This document shows positions 29,210-38,112 of a stretch of DNA of 42,459 nt, in pieces. A program made the translations under genes and the position numbers. The notes under the pieces were generated by a model that saw only the letters and a program-made list of their open reading frames with translations, did not search any database and was not told where the DNA came from. The first letter of the stretch is position 1. Every line of letters begins with the position of its first letter. The stretch is from a virus: IMG/VR virus record IMGVR_UViG_3300025000_000201, positions 1 to 42,459 of that record; one strand, written 5' to 3'.

Positions 29210-29332
29210 TTATCTGTGGATATAACGATAAAGTCTATCGCTGATGATTCTTCCTTGCCTCTGCAAGTCATGTGCATAGTACCACTGTCCAGGTGTTGCA
29301 CATGCCCATGCTTTGAAGTCGTTTATGCTCAT
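29210..29332 (-). CDS. Small peptide (40 aa), first gene of the leftward block
   Basis: The frame reads MSINDFKAWACATPGQWYYA and ends SDRLYRYIHR. ACGGAGGATACC lies correctly before its ATG. It follows a long structured leader (29365-29444). Such a short first gene might be a leader peptide or an independent host-takeover peptide; neither can be decided. Confidence 0.6.
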   Translation of the reverse strand: MSINDFKAWACATPGQWYYAHDLQRQGRIISDRLYRYIHR

Positions 29333-29364
29333 GGTATCCTCCGTAATTCTTTGGTTCTTTGGTG

Positions 29365-29444
29365 TCAAAGACTCCATAGTGCCAATACCAGGGCATACTC
29401 ACTGGTATTAGCACTAGCAATCTTTGATAGCCTGTCACGCTATC
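29365..29444. repeat. Cruciform-like inverted repeat followed by a second hairpin
   Basis: Arms AGTGCCAATACCAG (29378-29391) and CTGGTATTAGCACT (29402-29415) pair with one mismatch and a 10-base loop. Outer arms TCAAAGA/TCTTTGA extend the stem. Right next to it GATAGC (29426-29431) pairs with GCTATC (29439-29444). It lies in the leader of the leftward 40-residue gene. Confidence 0.75.
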
Positions 29445-29677
29445 ATGCATCCCTGTTCACCTACTATGTCGCCACGCAAGGGCTTTCAGTGTTCAGGTCA
29501 GTCGGTGAGGATGTCACCACTTAATTCAACCGAGGTCTGCACAGTCCCACATGGAGCTCACATGGTTCACCTGTAGTGCCTGACTTGTCGTACCCTTTCG
29601 GCTCTCCTCGCTAGTGCCGTAATGCCGTCGGGGCACCCTGTTTCCAGCCAGAAATCGGGAATCGTTGGCTGCCAATC

Positions 29678-29691
29678 CGTCTCTAGAGACA
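29678..29691. repeat. Dispersed palindrome site 19
   Basis: CGTCTCTAGAGACA in the divergence region. Confidence 0.9.
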
Positions 29692-29752
29692 ACCACTTCG
29701 TGGTTCAAGGCGCATGATACACAGGCAAATGCACACGTATACATAGGCACAC

Positions 29753-29793
29753 ATAGCACATCTTGTGCAAGGGCATTGATCTTCTTGTGCTAT
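29753..29793. repeat. Overlapping inverted repeats ATAGCACA / TGTGCTAT
   Basis: ATAGCACA (29753-29760) can pair with TGTGC directly beside it (29764-29768) or with TGTGCTAT further on (29786-29793). Two mutually exclusive hairpins are possible, as in attenuators, or this is a paired protein site. Confidence 0.6.
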
Positions 29794-29883
29794 ACCCATG
29801 CACTTTCCACGTATATTCGCGCACTTACACCGGGTGGGGCCTTGCGCATGAAGGGGAACCCAAGGTGTCGCGGGAAAGGGAGA

Positions 29884-29903
29884 CCCCCCGAGTCACCGGG
29901 GGG
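29884..29903. repeat. GC-rich 7-bp hairpin CCCCCCG / CGGGGGG
   Basis: Perfect arms with a 6-base loop (AGTCAC) in a stretch of higher GC than its surroundings. No U-run follows on either strand. It lies between divergent operons. Confidence 0.75.
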
Positions 29904-30006
29904 ATGGTCACACTCTCTCCCAGATACCTAAAAATATTCTATACTTACCCTACCCTGGACTCTCCCTGGAATTACTAAGACATTGCATATAATTTAGTAA
30001 AACGAC

Positions 30007-30034
30007 TTACATAGAATACATTAGTATATACTAT
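30007..30034 (+). promoter_or_regulatory. Candidate rightward promoter for the terminase and structural genes
   Basis: TTACAT, a 16-base spacer and TACTAT in an AT-rich stretch ending 45 bp before the small-terminase start. It is a partial match only; if the late genes use the phage sigma-like factor the true promoter may differ. Confidence 0.4.
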
Positions 30035-30079
30035 AGAACTGGTTACTAAGTAAAGAACCATTAGGAGGGAGCTTTAATA

Positions 30080-31237
30080 ATGTATATACAAAAGAGTACT
30101 ATGGAATCCAAAAGAAATACAACTGAAAAGTTATCGAATTCCTCTGACAACCCTAGTGTCATCCAGGGAAAACCAGAGGACACTATAGACAGCTCAGTAG
30201 AGTCCTTAGCTTTCGTAGGAGAAGAACAAAAAGAAATAGATGAGCTTAGGAAAGACCTAAGGGAGTCCATGGCTCTAGAGAATAGATTAATTAAAAAGAA
30301 TACTAAGAAGCCAAGGAAAGCTCAGAGTGCTTTGGTATCCAAGACTAGAAAGAGAACCCTAGACCCAGCTAAGCTGGACCAAGAAAAACAATGGCAAATC
30401 GTTAAGGAGTACACCGAGGGGACTCTTACCGTTACTCAGTTAGCTGAGAAATATAATACTTCTACTGACAACATAGGGCTTATCGCCACTAGATGTTGGA
30501 AGAACTTGACCAATATGAAAGAAACCAGAGCCCTGGTATCCATTAATTCAGTCAGTTCTCAGCATTCCCTTAAAGTGTTACATAACACTAACCTTATCAA
30601 CCAACAGTTTTTAGATTTACTTTCAACTTCTGGGACGGAGACCACTCTCACTGATGCAGAGTCCATCTATGCTTGGGTCTACACTCACACCGGAGAGAAC
30701 CAGTTGGCGTTGGAAGAGTCTGGGCTCCATGTTGGGTTACTCCATGCTAAGAATGATCCCAATAAAAGTCAGCCCAACTACGAGAAAGCGTGTTCCCTCA
30801 GAGGTATGTACCTTAGGTCGCTTCCCAATGTCGCTTCTTATATCAAAGAGCTTAGAGAGAGACGTTTCGTTGACCAGGATATCAGTAAAGCCAGGGTACA
30901 GTCCGAACTGATTGACCAGCTCTCTCAGCTAAAAGAAAGCGGAGACCCTAGGAATAAGACCCATATTTTGAAGACCATCGAACTCTTAGGCAAGACCATC
31001 GGGGCATTTATCGAACGGGTCGAGGTCACTGAGATTGATCCAAACAAAGCGTTGGACCATCTAATCGACATGGCAAAGACAGGGGCTGTGAGGGAGCTGC
31101 ATAGGAACCAGGGGAAAACCAGAGAGCCAGAGAGGCCAACTGAGCCAAAGAAAATTGTCTCTGGAGACAGAGTTGTTACTTACGTTTCTCCAGAACCAGA
31201 CGACCTCGTAACAGAAGAGTGGGAAATTCAGGAGTAA
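30080..31237 (+). CDS. Candidate terminase small subunit / HTH protein
   Basis: The 385 residues have a charged, disordered N-terminus to about 100, then a helix-turn-helix (GTLTVTQLAEKYNTSTDNIGL, about 115-135) and a helical region. It lies directly before the large terminase, which with the HTH suggests DNA recognition for packaging; the length is more than usual for small terminases, so the call is tentative. The palindrome at 31156-31169 encodes VSGDR near the C-terminus. AGGAGGGAG lies 11 bases upstream. Confidence 0.6.
   Translation: MYIQKSTMESKRNTTEKLSNSSDNPSVIQGKPEDTIDSSVESLAFVGEEQKEIDELRKDLRESMALENRLIKKNTKKPRKAQSALVSKTRKRTLDPAKLDQEKQWQIVKEYTEGTLTVTQLAEKYNTSTDNIGLIATRCWKNLTNMKETRALVSINSVSSQHSLKVLHNTNLINQQFLDLLSTSGTETTLTDAESIYAWVYTHTGENQLALEESGLHVGLLHAKNDPNKSQPNYEKACSLRGMYLRSLPNVASYIKELRERRFVDQDISKARVQSELIDQLSQLKESGDPRNKTHILKTIELLGKTIGAFIERVEVTEIDPNKALDHLIDMAKTGAVRELHRNQGKTREPERPTEPKKIVSGDRVVTYVSPEPDDLVTEEWEIQE
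31156..31169. repeat. Dispersed palindrome site 20
   Basis: TGTCTCTGGAGACA, in the candidate small terminase gene (encodes VSGDR). Confidence 0.9.
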
Positions 31238-31244
31238 TACCCAG

Positions 31245-32681
31245 ATGACAACTAAGCATTACTCCGTACCAGCGACCCAAGCTAACCTTGGGTCCATGAG
31301 CCCGTCTCAGAAATACAATGAATTGATAAAGCTATGGCGAGATGATCCTCTCGTAGCTATCCACTCTTTATTCGGGGTTATACCAGATGAGCAACAGTCA
31401 GCACTGATATTGGCCGCAAATGCCCCTGGGGCCAGGATTTGCGTCAAGTCGTGCCAGGGTGCCGGGAAAACCTCGTGTCTCACTTGGCTTTGTTTTTACT
31501 TCCTTTTGACCCTCCCCGATTGTCGGATACTTATTACTTCTCCTTCGTTCCAACAGCTAGGTCGAGTTTTCAATACAGAGCTTATCAAATGGCATATGAA
31601 GATGCCAGAGATGTTCAAAGACTTCTTTGAGATTACTAAGGAACGAGTCTTCCTCAAAAGCAACCCAACTCAAGCAGCCCACTTAGTTACGGCTAAAGCA
31701 GAGAATCAAGAATCTTTGCAGGGTGGTCATGCTGAGAACTACATTATACTTGCTGATGAAGCATCCGGTATTGATGAAGGAGTCTTTGACTTGCTGTACG
31801 GTACCTTGGGTACTGGGTCCGGGGGTCGGTTCATAATGACCAGCAACCCAGTTCGTAACTCTGGGCGTTTCTATGAAATCTTCGACCGAGAGATAAACCC
31901 ATGGGTTCTCCAGACATTCCATGCTGCTGGAAGTTCTCAGGTAAAGCCGGAGTGGATAGCGGAAATGGCGGAGTTCTATGGAGAAGATAGTGACTTCTAC
32001 AAAATCCGCGTACTAGCACAGTTCCCTAGAGCGTCTGAGGATCAGTTCATTCCAGTGGACTACGTTGAGCAAGCTATGGAATCCGATCTCCCCAAAGGTT
32101 CCTACGCTAACTTTGAAAAAGTAGCTGGAGTGGACGTAGCGAGATTTGGGAGTGATAAGACGGTTCTCACGTTGAGACAGGGACCAAAGCTCTTAGACGT
32201 TACTACATTCTCTGGCCTGGACAACATGGAAGTTTCAGCGAGAGTCTTGGACTATCACCGTAAGTGGATGCCACAGCGTATTTTTGTTGACTCTATTGGT
32301 GTCGGTGCTGGGGTCTATGACCGCTGCAAGCAGCTTGGCCTCCCAGTAGTAGAGGTCGTAGTCTCTACTCGGTCCTCTGATCCTAAGACTTACTTCAACC
32401 TCCGAGGGCAGCTCTGGGGTGAGATGAGGACTTGGTTGAGCAACGGAGCGTCTCTTCCTAAGAATGATGATCTAAAGTCCCAGCTAGCTGCAATGACCTA
32501 CGCCTATAATAACAAAATGCAGATACAGCTATCCACGAAAAAGGATATGAAGAAGCGTGGCTTAGATTCCCCGGATATAGCTGATTCTATTGCACTAACT
32601 TTTGCTGGTAATACCTTTGCTTATACCCCAAAGATGGCTATGAAGCGTAATGTAGCTAAGTCCAATTATTTCTGGGTATAA
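31245..32681 (+). CDS. Terminase large subunit
   Basis: The 478-residue protein has an ATPase part with Walker A SCQGAGKTS (about 70) and Walker B YIILADEAS (about 170), then a coupling motif TSNP. The RNase H-like nuclease part has GVDVARFGSDKT, RIFVDSIGVGAGVYDRC and SPDIADSIAL, the three acidic positions. It cuts and pumps phage DNA into the procapsid through the portal encoded next. The start follows GGAG at 10 bases. Confidence 0.93.
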   Translation: MTTKHYSVPATQANLGSMSPSQKYNELIKLWRDDPLVAIHSLFGVIPDEQQSALILAANAPGARICVKSCQGAGKTSCLTWLCFYFLLTLPDCRILITSPSFQQLGRVFNTELIKWHMKMPEMFKDFFEITKERVFLKSNPTQAAHLVTAKAENQESLQGGHAENYIILADEASGIDEGVFDLLYGTLGTGSGGRFIMTSNPVRNSGRFYEIFDREINPWVLQTFHAAGSSQVKPEWIAEMAEFYGEDSDFYKIRVLAQFPRASEDQFIPVDYVEQAMESDLPKGSYANFEKVAGVDVARFGSDKTVLTLRQGPKLLDVTTFSGLDNMEVSARVLDYHRKWMPQRIFVDSIGVGAGVYDRCKQLGLPVVEVVVSTRSSDPKTYFNLRGQLWGEMRTWLSNGASLPKNDDLKSQLAAMTYAYNNKMQIQLSTKKDMKKRGLDSPDIADSIALTFAGNTFAYTPKMAMKRNVAKSNYFWV

Positions 32682-32760
32682 GAAATTGATTACTACGGCT
32701 ACTATATAACTGAACTTTATAACAGTACAATTAATACACAACTTAACACCAGAAGGAAAT

Positions 32761-35271
32761 ATGGAAGAGAGCTTTGTAATAGAGGGGAAAGAAGGAGTAT
32801 CTGTTCAAACACTTGCACAAGTAGCTGCTGAGGTAGTATCAAACAATGCTCTCGAAGCAACTCAAGAGTTTGAAGCAGAGAGGATGGAGCAGTTCAACTC
32901 TTCTCTAGCTGGTCATATAATCAATAACTTTGAGCTGAACAAGACAGCTAGACGGGACTCAGGCATAGAAGAAGAAATGCTAGAGTCTCTTCGTGCGTTT
33001 AATGGTTCCTATTCTCCCTCCGACTTAGCTAAGATTGGATCAGATGGCGGTTCTTTGATTTACATGAATATTACTTCCACTAAGTGCAGAGCCTGCGCTA
33101 GCTGGATCAAAGATATCCTAATGCCTTCCAATGGAAGAGCGTGGGAAGTAAACGCCTCAGTAGTCGAGGATATCAGCCCAGAGCTCATGGAGGAGATCGA
33201 GAAGCGGCTAGAGGAAGAGTTCACTAATTTCGAGAAAACTGAGAAAGAAGCGGAATCCAAAGAAACTTCTGGTGCTGCGGGTCAAGGTGCTCCTCCTCCG
33301 GCATCAAACGATGTAGCACCAGAAGCTGTTGCTCAAGCTCCTCAGAGTTCCCAAGGCGCTCAGGCTCCCCAGGAATCTCAGAAACCTAATCCACCTACCC
33401 CCGCATCTAAAGTAGCTATGCGTCTCAGGGAGATGAACAAAGCTCGAAGAGACGTAAAGGAAACGATTAGGGAAGAAATCAGGATGGTCGCCAAGTCCGA
33501 GATGAAGGACATGGAGAAAATGATAGAGGATCAGTTGGACGCTGGAGACTGGGAAGAAGCATTGTCAGACTTCGTAGACAATTTCTGTGTGTATCCAACA
33601 GCTTTCCTCAAAGGGCCGATTATTACTAAACGTAAGAAGTGCTCTTGGAACCAAGGGAAGCTGGTCGAGAAAGATGATTACGTCTTCTTCAATAAAGCAG
33701 TGAACCCCTTGGATATGTATCCGTCTCCTTCTGCTAACCGCATTGGAGATGGTGCTCTGATTGAGCATATGCGTTTAGAGAGAAAAGATCTAGTTTCGAT
33801 GAAGGGCCTGGGGGCAGAGAACGGATATAAGGATTTTGAGATAGATGAGATACTTGAGGAGTATGCTGCACCGGAGTTTGTTAACTGGTGGAATACTGAC
33901 ATTGAAGATGAGAAAGCAACTGAAGAAGCCAGAGGTAGTTCTTTTCATTCTAATCGTAATATTATTCATGCTCTACATTTTCATGGACCAGCTAGCATTA
34001 AGTCTGTTAGAGATTGGGGATATCCTGAGTCCGAGCTGGTAAATAAGAAAGATACGGATGAAGTAGAAATCGAAGCTATACTAGTCGGCAACACAGTAAT
34101 CAAAGTGCTTCTTAATGATGATCCAATGAAGAGGCGTCCGTACTATAAAGCTTCTTTTCAGAATCGTCCAGGTTCTTTCTGGGGTCGGTCACTACCTAAT
34201 CTCATGCGTTCAGAGCAGAGGATGTGTAACGCTACAGCAAGAGCGTTGGCAAACAACATGGGTGCTGCTGCTGGCCCACAGGCGGAGATTTACATAGACC
34301 GCCTAGCGGATGCAGGAGATATTACTGAGATTACTCCATTCAAGATTTGGCAAGTTACTTCTGATCCTACTGGTGCGGGAGGAAGAGCAGTTACTTTCAG
34401 TACTGTTCCGTCCATCGCTGCTGAGTTACTTAGCGTTTATAAAGAGTTTGAACTAAGGGCAGATGATGCGACAGGTATTCCTAGGTATAGTTATGGAAAT
34501 GAAAGGGTCGGCGGAGCGGCTCAGACAGCATCGGGCCTATCAATGCTTCTGGAATCTGCGAGCAAGGGCATTAAGGATGCTATACGACATATTGATCATG
34601 GTGTCCTAATCCCGAGAGTAGAGCTACAGTTCTATTGGAACCTTAAGAAATATCCAGAACTGAACTACACTGGGGATATCGAAGTAGTAGGCAAAGGCTC
34701 TGCTGCATTGACAATCAAAGCTGCTGAGCAGGGCAAACGAATGGAATTCCTACAAGCTATCGCCGGTAATCCAGCTATCATGGGAGTCGTTGGTGAAGAG
34801 GGTATGGCTGAGATATTCAGAACAATGCTTCAGGACATTAATATTGGAGAGATACTGATCCCCTCTCGCTTAGAACTCAGAACCAAGTCTAAGGAACGGG
34901 AACAAGCTGCTGCACAACAGCAACAGCAAGCAATACAGTTGGCTTCTGAGAAGAATCAGATTGGCCTCAAGGCCACTGAGACTCAGATTCAGGGGCAAGT
35001 GAATATGCACATGGAAGCTATGAAGCGGAAAGACCGGGAACTTGATCTCAAAGAAAAGACCGAGATGGCTAGGTCTATAGACAAGGGCCGAGAGCTAGAG
35101 ACTAGGGAACGAGTAGCATCAGGCAGGAACACAGTAGACTCAGCGAGAGCCAGGGCAGAACAAGAGCAAGCTGATCTAATGCAACGTAGAGAGATGGCTT
35201 TTGACTTAGAGACTGCACAAAGTGAGTCCCCAACTGATACTATAACAAAGCGAATGGAAAGAAACGGTTAG
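32761..35271 (+). CDS. Portal protein
   Basis: The 836-residue protein follows the large terminase, the usual portal place, and has portal-like features (SLPNLMRSEQRMCNATARALANN; RYSYG, TASGLSMLLESASKGIKDAIRH). An insertion at about 160-225 is low complexity (Pro, Ala, Gln). The last 150 residues are a long coiled coil with a Gln run, perhaps a barrel-like helix. It is larger than most podovirus portals. A 79-bp AT-rich gap precedes it. Confidence 0.85.
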   Translation: MEESFVIEGKEGVSVQTLAQVAAEVVSNNALEATQEFEAERMEQFNSSLAGHIINNFELNKTARRDSGIEEEMLESLRAFNGSYSPSDLAKIGSDGGSLIYMNITSTKCRACASWIKDILMPSNGRAWEVNASVVEDISPELMEEIEKRLEEEFTNFEKTEKEAESKETSGAAGQGAPPPASNDVAPEAVAQAPQSSQGAQAPQESQKPNPPTPASKVAMRLREMNKARRDVKETIREEIRMVAKSEMKDMEKMIEDQLDAGDWEEALSDFVDNFCVYPTAFLKGPIITKRKKCSWNQGKLVEKDDYVFFNKAVNPLDMYPSPSANRIGDGALIEHMRLERKDLVSMKGLGAENGYKDFEIDEILEEYAAPEFVNWWNTDIEDEKATEEARGSSFHSNRNIIHALHFHGPASIKSVRDWGYPESELVNKKDTDEVEIEAILVGNTVIKVLLNDDPMKRRPYYKASFQNRPGSFWGRSLPNLMRSEQRMCNATARALANNMGAAAGPQAEIYIDRLADAGDITEITPFKIWQVTSDPTGAGGRAVTFSTVPSIAAELLSVYKEFELRADDATGIPRYSYGNERVGGAAQTASGLSMLLESASKGIKDAIRHIDHGVLIPRVELQFYWNLKKYPELNYTGDIEVVGKGSAALTIKAAEQGKRMEFLQAIAGNPAIMGVVGEEGMAEIFRTMLQDINIGEILIPSRLELRTKSKEREQAAAQQQQQAIQLASEKNQIGLKATETQIQGQVNMHMEAMKRKDRELDLKEKTEMARSIDKGRELETRERVASGRNTVDSARARAEQEQADLMQRREMAFDLETAQSESPTDTITKRMERNG

Positions 35272-35274
35272 CCT

Positions 35275-35460
35275 ATGAAGATCAAGGCAACCCAAATAGA
35301 GAGGAGCGACAGTAAAGCAGGGAACATGAGGTCTCTGCTTAGTGTTATTGACCAGACAATAGACGAACAGACTAAGATTCTGGTCATGCAGAGGGAGGAT
35401 ACAAGATTGTATCAGGGATATGTTCAAGCCCTGTTAGCAATAAAGGAGTTCTTGTCATAA
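35275..35460 (+). CDS. Small helical protein
   Basis: The 61-residue protein (MKIKATQIERSDSKAG) lies between portal and scaffold. The ribosome site is weak. The helical part (LLSVIDQTIDEQTKILVMQ) is compatible with a small assembly factor. The function is unknown. Confidence 0.55.
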   Translation: MKIKATQIERSDSKAGNMRSLLSVIDQTIDEQTKILVMQREDTRLYQGYVQALLAIKEFLS

Positions 35461-35529
35461 ATGCAAGTCTCAGAGTGAATCCTACTATTGTAGCTCACAA
35501 GAATCACTTAGCAAAGGAGAGAAACCAAG

Positions 35530-36534
35530 ATGAGTGCTGAAGACATTATTAAGAAGCTTGATGAAGAAGCTGAGAGTATCGTTAGTAACCCAGTGTCCCA
35601 GGATACTGCTACTGACACAGAAGAAGTAACAGAAGCAGCTAGTGTAACCGAAAGCTTGAGAGAGCCAGAGGCAACGGAAGTTGACACTAATACACTAGAA
35701 GACGAAGAAAACGGCTTCGATTCTTCAACTGAAGAGCAGAGACAGCAACGAACCAATTGGAAGAAACGCTTTATTAACTATAAAGCCTCAACCGATACAA
35801 CAGTACATGGTCTCCGACTGGAGAACCTTAATCTCAAAGAAAGACTCAACTCTGTTATGCAGAGGATGACCCAATTTGAGAAGATGCTAACTGAGAAACA
35901 AGAGAATAAAGACCCTTTCGAGGGGCAGTTCTCTGAAGAAGAAGTTGGAGTCTTTGGCCAAGACGGGCTAGAAATTGTAAAGAAAGCTGTCAAAACTATT
36001 GAAGAGAAGAGAATCAAACCTCTTGAAGAGAAGCTAAAGCAGTCCGAGAATCAGAGGCAGAAAGACCTTGAGAATCAGTTAGTAGCTGAACGACAGAAGG
36101 AATACGATGTGTTCCTTGGTCGGCTTGAGTCACTGAGTCGGAATTATAAACAGCTTAACGCAGATCAGAGGTTCGTAGCTTGGCTTAATGAGCCTGATCC
36201 GGGTGACACTTACACTCGTAAGTATTACTTGCAGAAAGCTGAAGCGGCCAGGGATGCTGTTCGTGTTGCAGACTTCTTTAATAGATATACTCAAAGCTCT
36301 AAGGCTCCTAATAGTCTCGACAGACATATCACTCCGATTGGTACCGGAAGTGGCGTAGAAATCCCAGGTAAACCAGGAAACAAATCGAACATTGATATGA
36401 ATTTTATCAATAAGTTCTATGATGACTCCGCAAGGGGCCGATATAAAGATAACCCGGCTGAAGCTCAGAAGATAGAAGCGCAGATAGATAAGTACTATGA
36501 AACGCTTCTGCAACAGAGATCAGCCAAACGATAA
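35530..36534 (+). CDS. Scaffolding protein (predicted)
   Basis: The 334 residues are acidic at the N-terminus, with a long coiled coil in the middle (about 95-200) and a basic C-terminal end near YYETLLQQRSAKR. Its position just before the major capsid protein and its composition fit a scaffold; there is no family motif to prove it. AAGGAGAG precedes the ATG. No protease is seen nearby. Confidence 0.75.
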   Translation: MSAEDIIKKLDEEAESIVSNPVSQDTATDTEEVTEAASVTESLREPEATEVDTNTLEDEENGFDSSTEEQRQQRTNWKKRFINYKASTDTTVHGLRLENLNLKERLNSVMQRMTQFEKMLTEKQENKDPFEGQFSEEEVGVFGQDGLEIVKKAVKTIEEKRIKPLEEKLKQSENQRQKDLENQLVAERQKEYDVFLGRLESLSRNYKQLNADQRFVAWLNEPDPGDTYTRKYYLQKAEAARDAVRVADFFNRYTQSSKAPNSLDRHITPIGTGSGVEIPGKPGNKSNIDMNFINKFYDDSARGRYKDNPAEAQKIEAQIDKYYETLLQQRSAKR

Positions 36535-36546
36535 TGGAGATTTAAA

Positions 36547-37500
36547 ATGGCTGTAGGATCAACTCGTCCACCCAACGTGGGTGCTGCTCCGGCATATGCT
36601 GGCGCTGATTATAGTTCTTGGGGCGGAGATGGTAACAACTTCATTCCCCAGTTGTACGCAAATAAAGTACTTCGCCAGTTCTACGCTAGCTCGATTTGGA
36701 CTAGCATCACTAATACTGACTATCAGGGTCAGATCAAAGCTCAGGGCGATCAGATCGTTATCCGTAGGACTCCTACGATTTCGACTTCTCCTTACTCCGT
36801 AGGTACTACTATTAACTACGAAGTTCCCGAGACTGATTCCTTGACAATGCGGATTGACAAGGGTCTCTACTCTGCTTTCCGTATTGATGACATTGATGCG
36901 GTTCAGAGTGACCTTCCCTTGGTCTCTATGTTTGCCAAGGATGCTGCTGAGCGTATTAAGATCGAAGTGGATCAGGAAGTACTTGAGTACTTGGCTTCTG
37001 CTGCGGACTCGAATAACTCTGGTGCTACTGCTGGTGCTATCAGCAACAACATTGATCTCGGTACCGCTGCTGCTCCTGAGACGATTACTTCTATCAATGC
37101 GATTGACTACATCGTGAAGATTAATCAAGTTCTTGACGAAGCGAATATTCCGAGTGAGGGCCGCTTTGTAGTTGTCCCTGCTTGGTACAGCTCCATGCTT
37201 AAGCTTGGTGATCTTCGTAGGGCAGACGTAACTGGGGATGGTACTGGTGTAATTCGTACTGGTCTCATTGGCAGGATTGATCGTACCGATGTTTATCAGA
37301 ACAACAACCTCTATACCCTAGCTGGCAATACTTATATTGTAGCTGGAACTAAAGAGGCGGCTTCTTTTGCTGCTCAGATCACAAAGACTGAGACTCTCCG
37401 TATCCCGGATTCGTTCGGTGAATACTGGCGTACTCTCTTTGTCTATGGTCGCCAGTGTGTTCAGCCAACTTGTTTGGTTAACATGGTTGCTACTTCTTAA
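36547..37500 (+). CDS. Major capsid protein
   Basis: The 317-residue protein has features of HK97-fold coat proteins: an N-arm with FIPQLYANKVLRQFYASSIW, an E-loop region (GDQIVIRRTPTISTSPYSVG), LTMRIDKGLYSAFRIDDID, a long spine helix (AERIKIEVDQEVLEYL) and a strand-rich A domain (GRFVVVPAWYSSML). Codon use is biased to strongly expressed forms. GGAG lies 7 bases before the ATG. Confidence 0.9.
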   Translation: MAVGSTRPPNVGAAPAYAGADYSSWGGDGNNFIPQLYANKVLRQFYASSIWTSITNTDYQGQIKAQGDQIVIRRTPTISTSPYSVGTTINYEVPETDSLTMRIDKGLYSAFRIDDIDAVQSDLPLVSMFAKDAAERIKIEVDQEVLEYLASAADSNNSGATAGAISNNIDLGTAAAPETITSINAIDYIVKINQVLDEANIPSEGRFVVVPAWYSSMLKLGDLRRADVTGDGTGVIRTGLIGRIDRTDVYQNNNLYTLAGNTYIVAGTKEAASFAAQITKTETLRIPDSFGEYWRTLFVYGRQCVQPTCLVNMVATS

Positions 37501-37521
37501 TCTTAACTGGAGACTAATACA

Positions 37522-38040
37522 ATGGGTGCAAAATATGTAAATCATTTTTCTCTTGGTGGTGGTGCAATGCGTACCACTGTTCGCCTTGAGAGTTACGGTG
37601 TCAACGACTCTGCTCTTGCAAATGCAAACGAGTCTACTGGTACTCTTCTGTTTTCCTTTAACGATCTAGCTAGTATTGCTGATACTGATATCATCATTAT
37701 CACTGGCGCTGGTGCAAACGTGTCTCTGGATTCTACTGGTGGAAACAACACAGCAGATACCCCAGAGCTCGGGATCGGTACTCAGAAGGGTGCTGCTGTC
37801 CAGGCTACGCTTGGTGCAGACAACGCTGCTTGTGAGAACCTTCTTGGTCCGCAGGTCATGACTGACTGTAACGGTACTGCTGCGTTTGATTACGACATGC
37901 TTACCGCTGCTCCTGTAGCTGGGGTCGGCACTGCTGACGTGTATCTTAACGTAGCTGATGGTTGGGCCGGGGTCGAAGCGATCTCTGGTCTAGAAGCCAC
38001 TGGTGATGTGGCAATTGACTGGTTCGTGTTCAGCGCATAA
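37522..38040 (+). CDS. Probable virion protein (capsid decoration-like)
   Basis: The 172 residues are rich in Ala, Gly, Thr and Asp with a predicted beta fold and few charged residues. It lies directly after the capsid gene with similar codon use and before a terminator, so it is probably a highly made virion component. No family is recognised. Confidence 0.7.
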   Translation: MGAKYVNHFSLGGGAMRTTVRLESYGVNDSALANANESTGTLLFSFNDLASIADTDIIIITGAGANVSLDSTGGNNTADTPELGIGTQKGAAVQATLGADNAACENLLGPQVMTDCNGTAAFDYDMLTAAPVAGVGTADVYLNVADGWAGVEAISGLEATGDVAIDWFVFSA

Positions 38041-38058
38041 GCTGTAATTCAATCTAAC

Positions 38059-38098
38059 CCCTGGCTCTGCCTAATAACGGAGCCAGGGTTCTCTCTTT
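38059..38098 (+). terminator. Rho-independent terminator after the capsid genes
   Basis: Stem CCCTGGCTC (38059-38067) and GAGCCAGGG (38080-38088), 12-base loop, followed by TTCTCTCTTT. It probably limits read-through from the strongly expressed capsid genes. Confidence 0.85.
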
Positions 38099-38112
38099 GG
38101 GAGGAGAAACCA

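Larger units (their letters stand above)
29333..30079. other. 747-bp non-coding divergence region
   Basis: This region separates the leftward and rightward transcription units. No gene with a ribosome site is seen. It contains a large cruciform-like repeat (29365-29427), a second hairpin (29426-29444), a palindromic site (29678-29691), overlapping GCACA/TGTGC inverted repeats (29753-29793), a GC-rich 7-bp hairpin (29884-29903), and an AT-rich end with a candidate rightward promoter. It probably includes divergent promoters and may include a replication origin or packaging signal. Confidence 0.65.

Noticed and set aside
29526-29759. Possible 77-residue protein in the divergence region
   Set aside because: There is no ribosome site, the composition is Cys-rich at random, and it crosses a palindromic site and hairpin; treated as non-coding.
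32682-32760. Promoter in the AT-rich gap before the portal gene
   Set aside because: TATAAC-like boxes occur but no -35 box with proper spacing was found.
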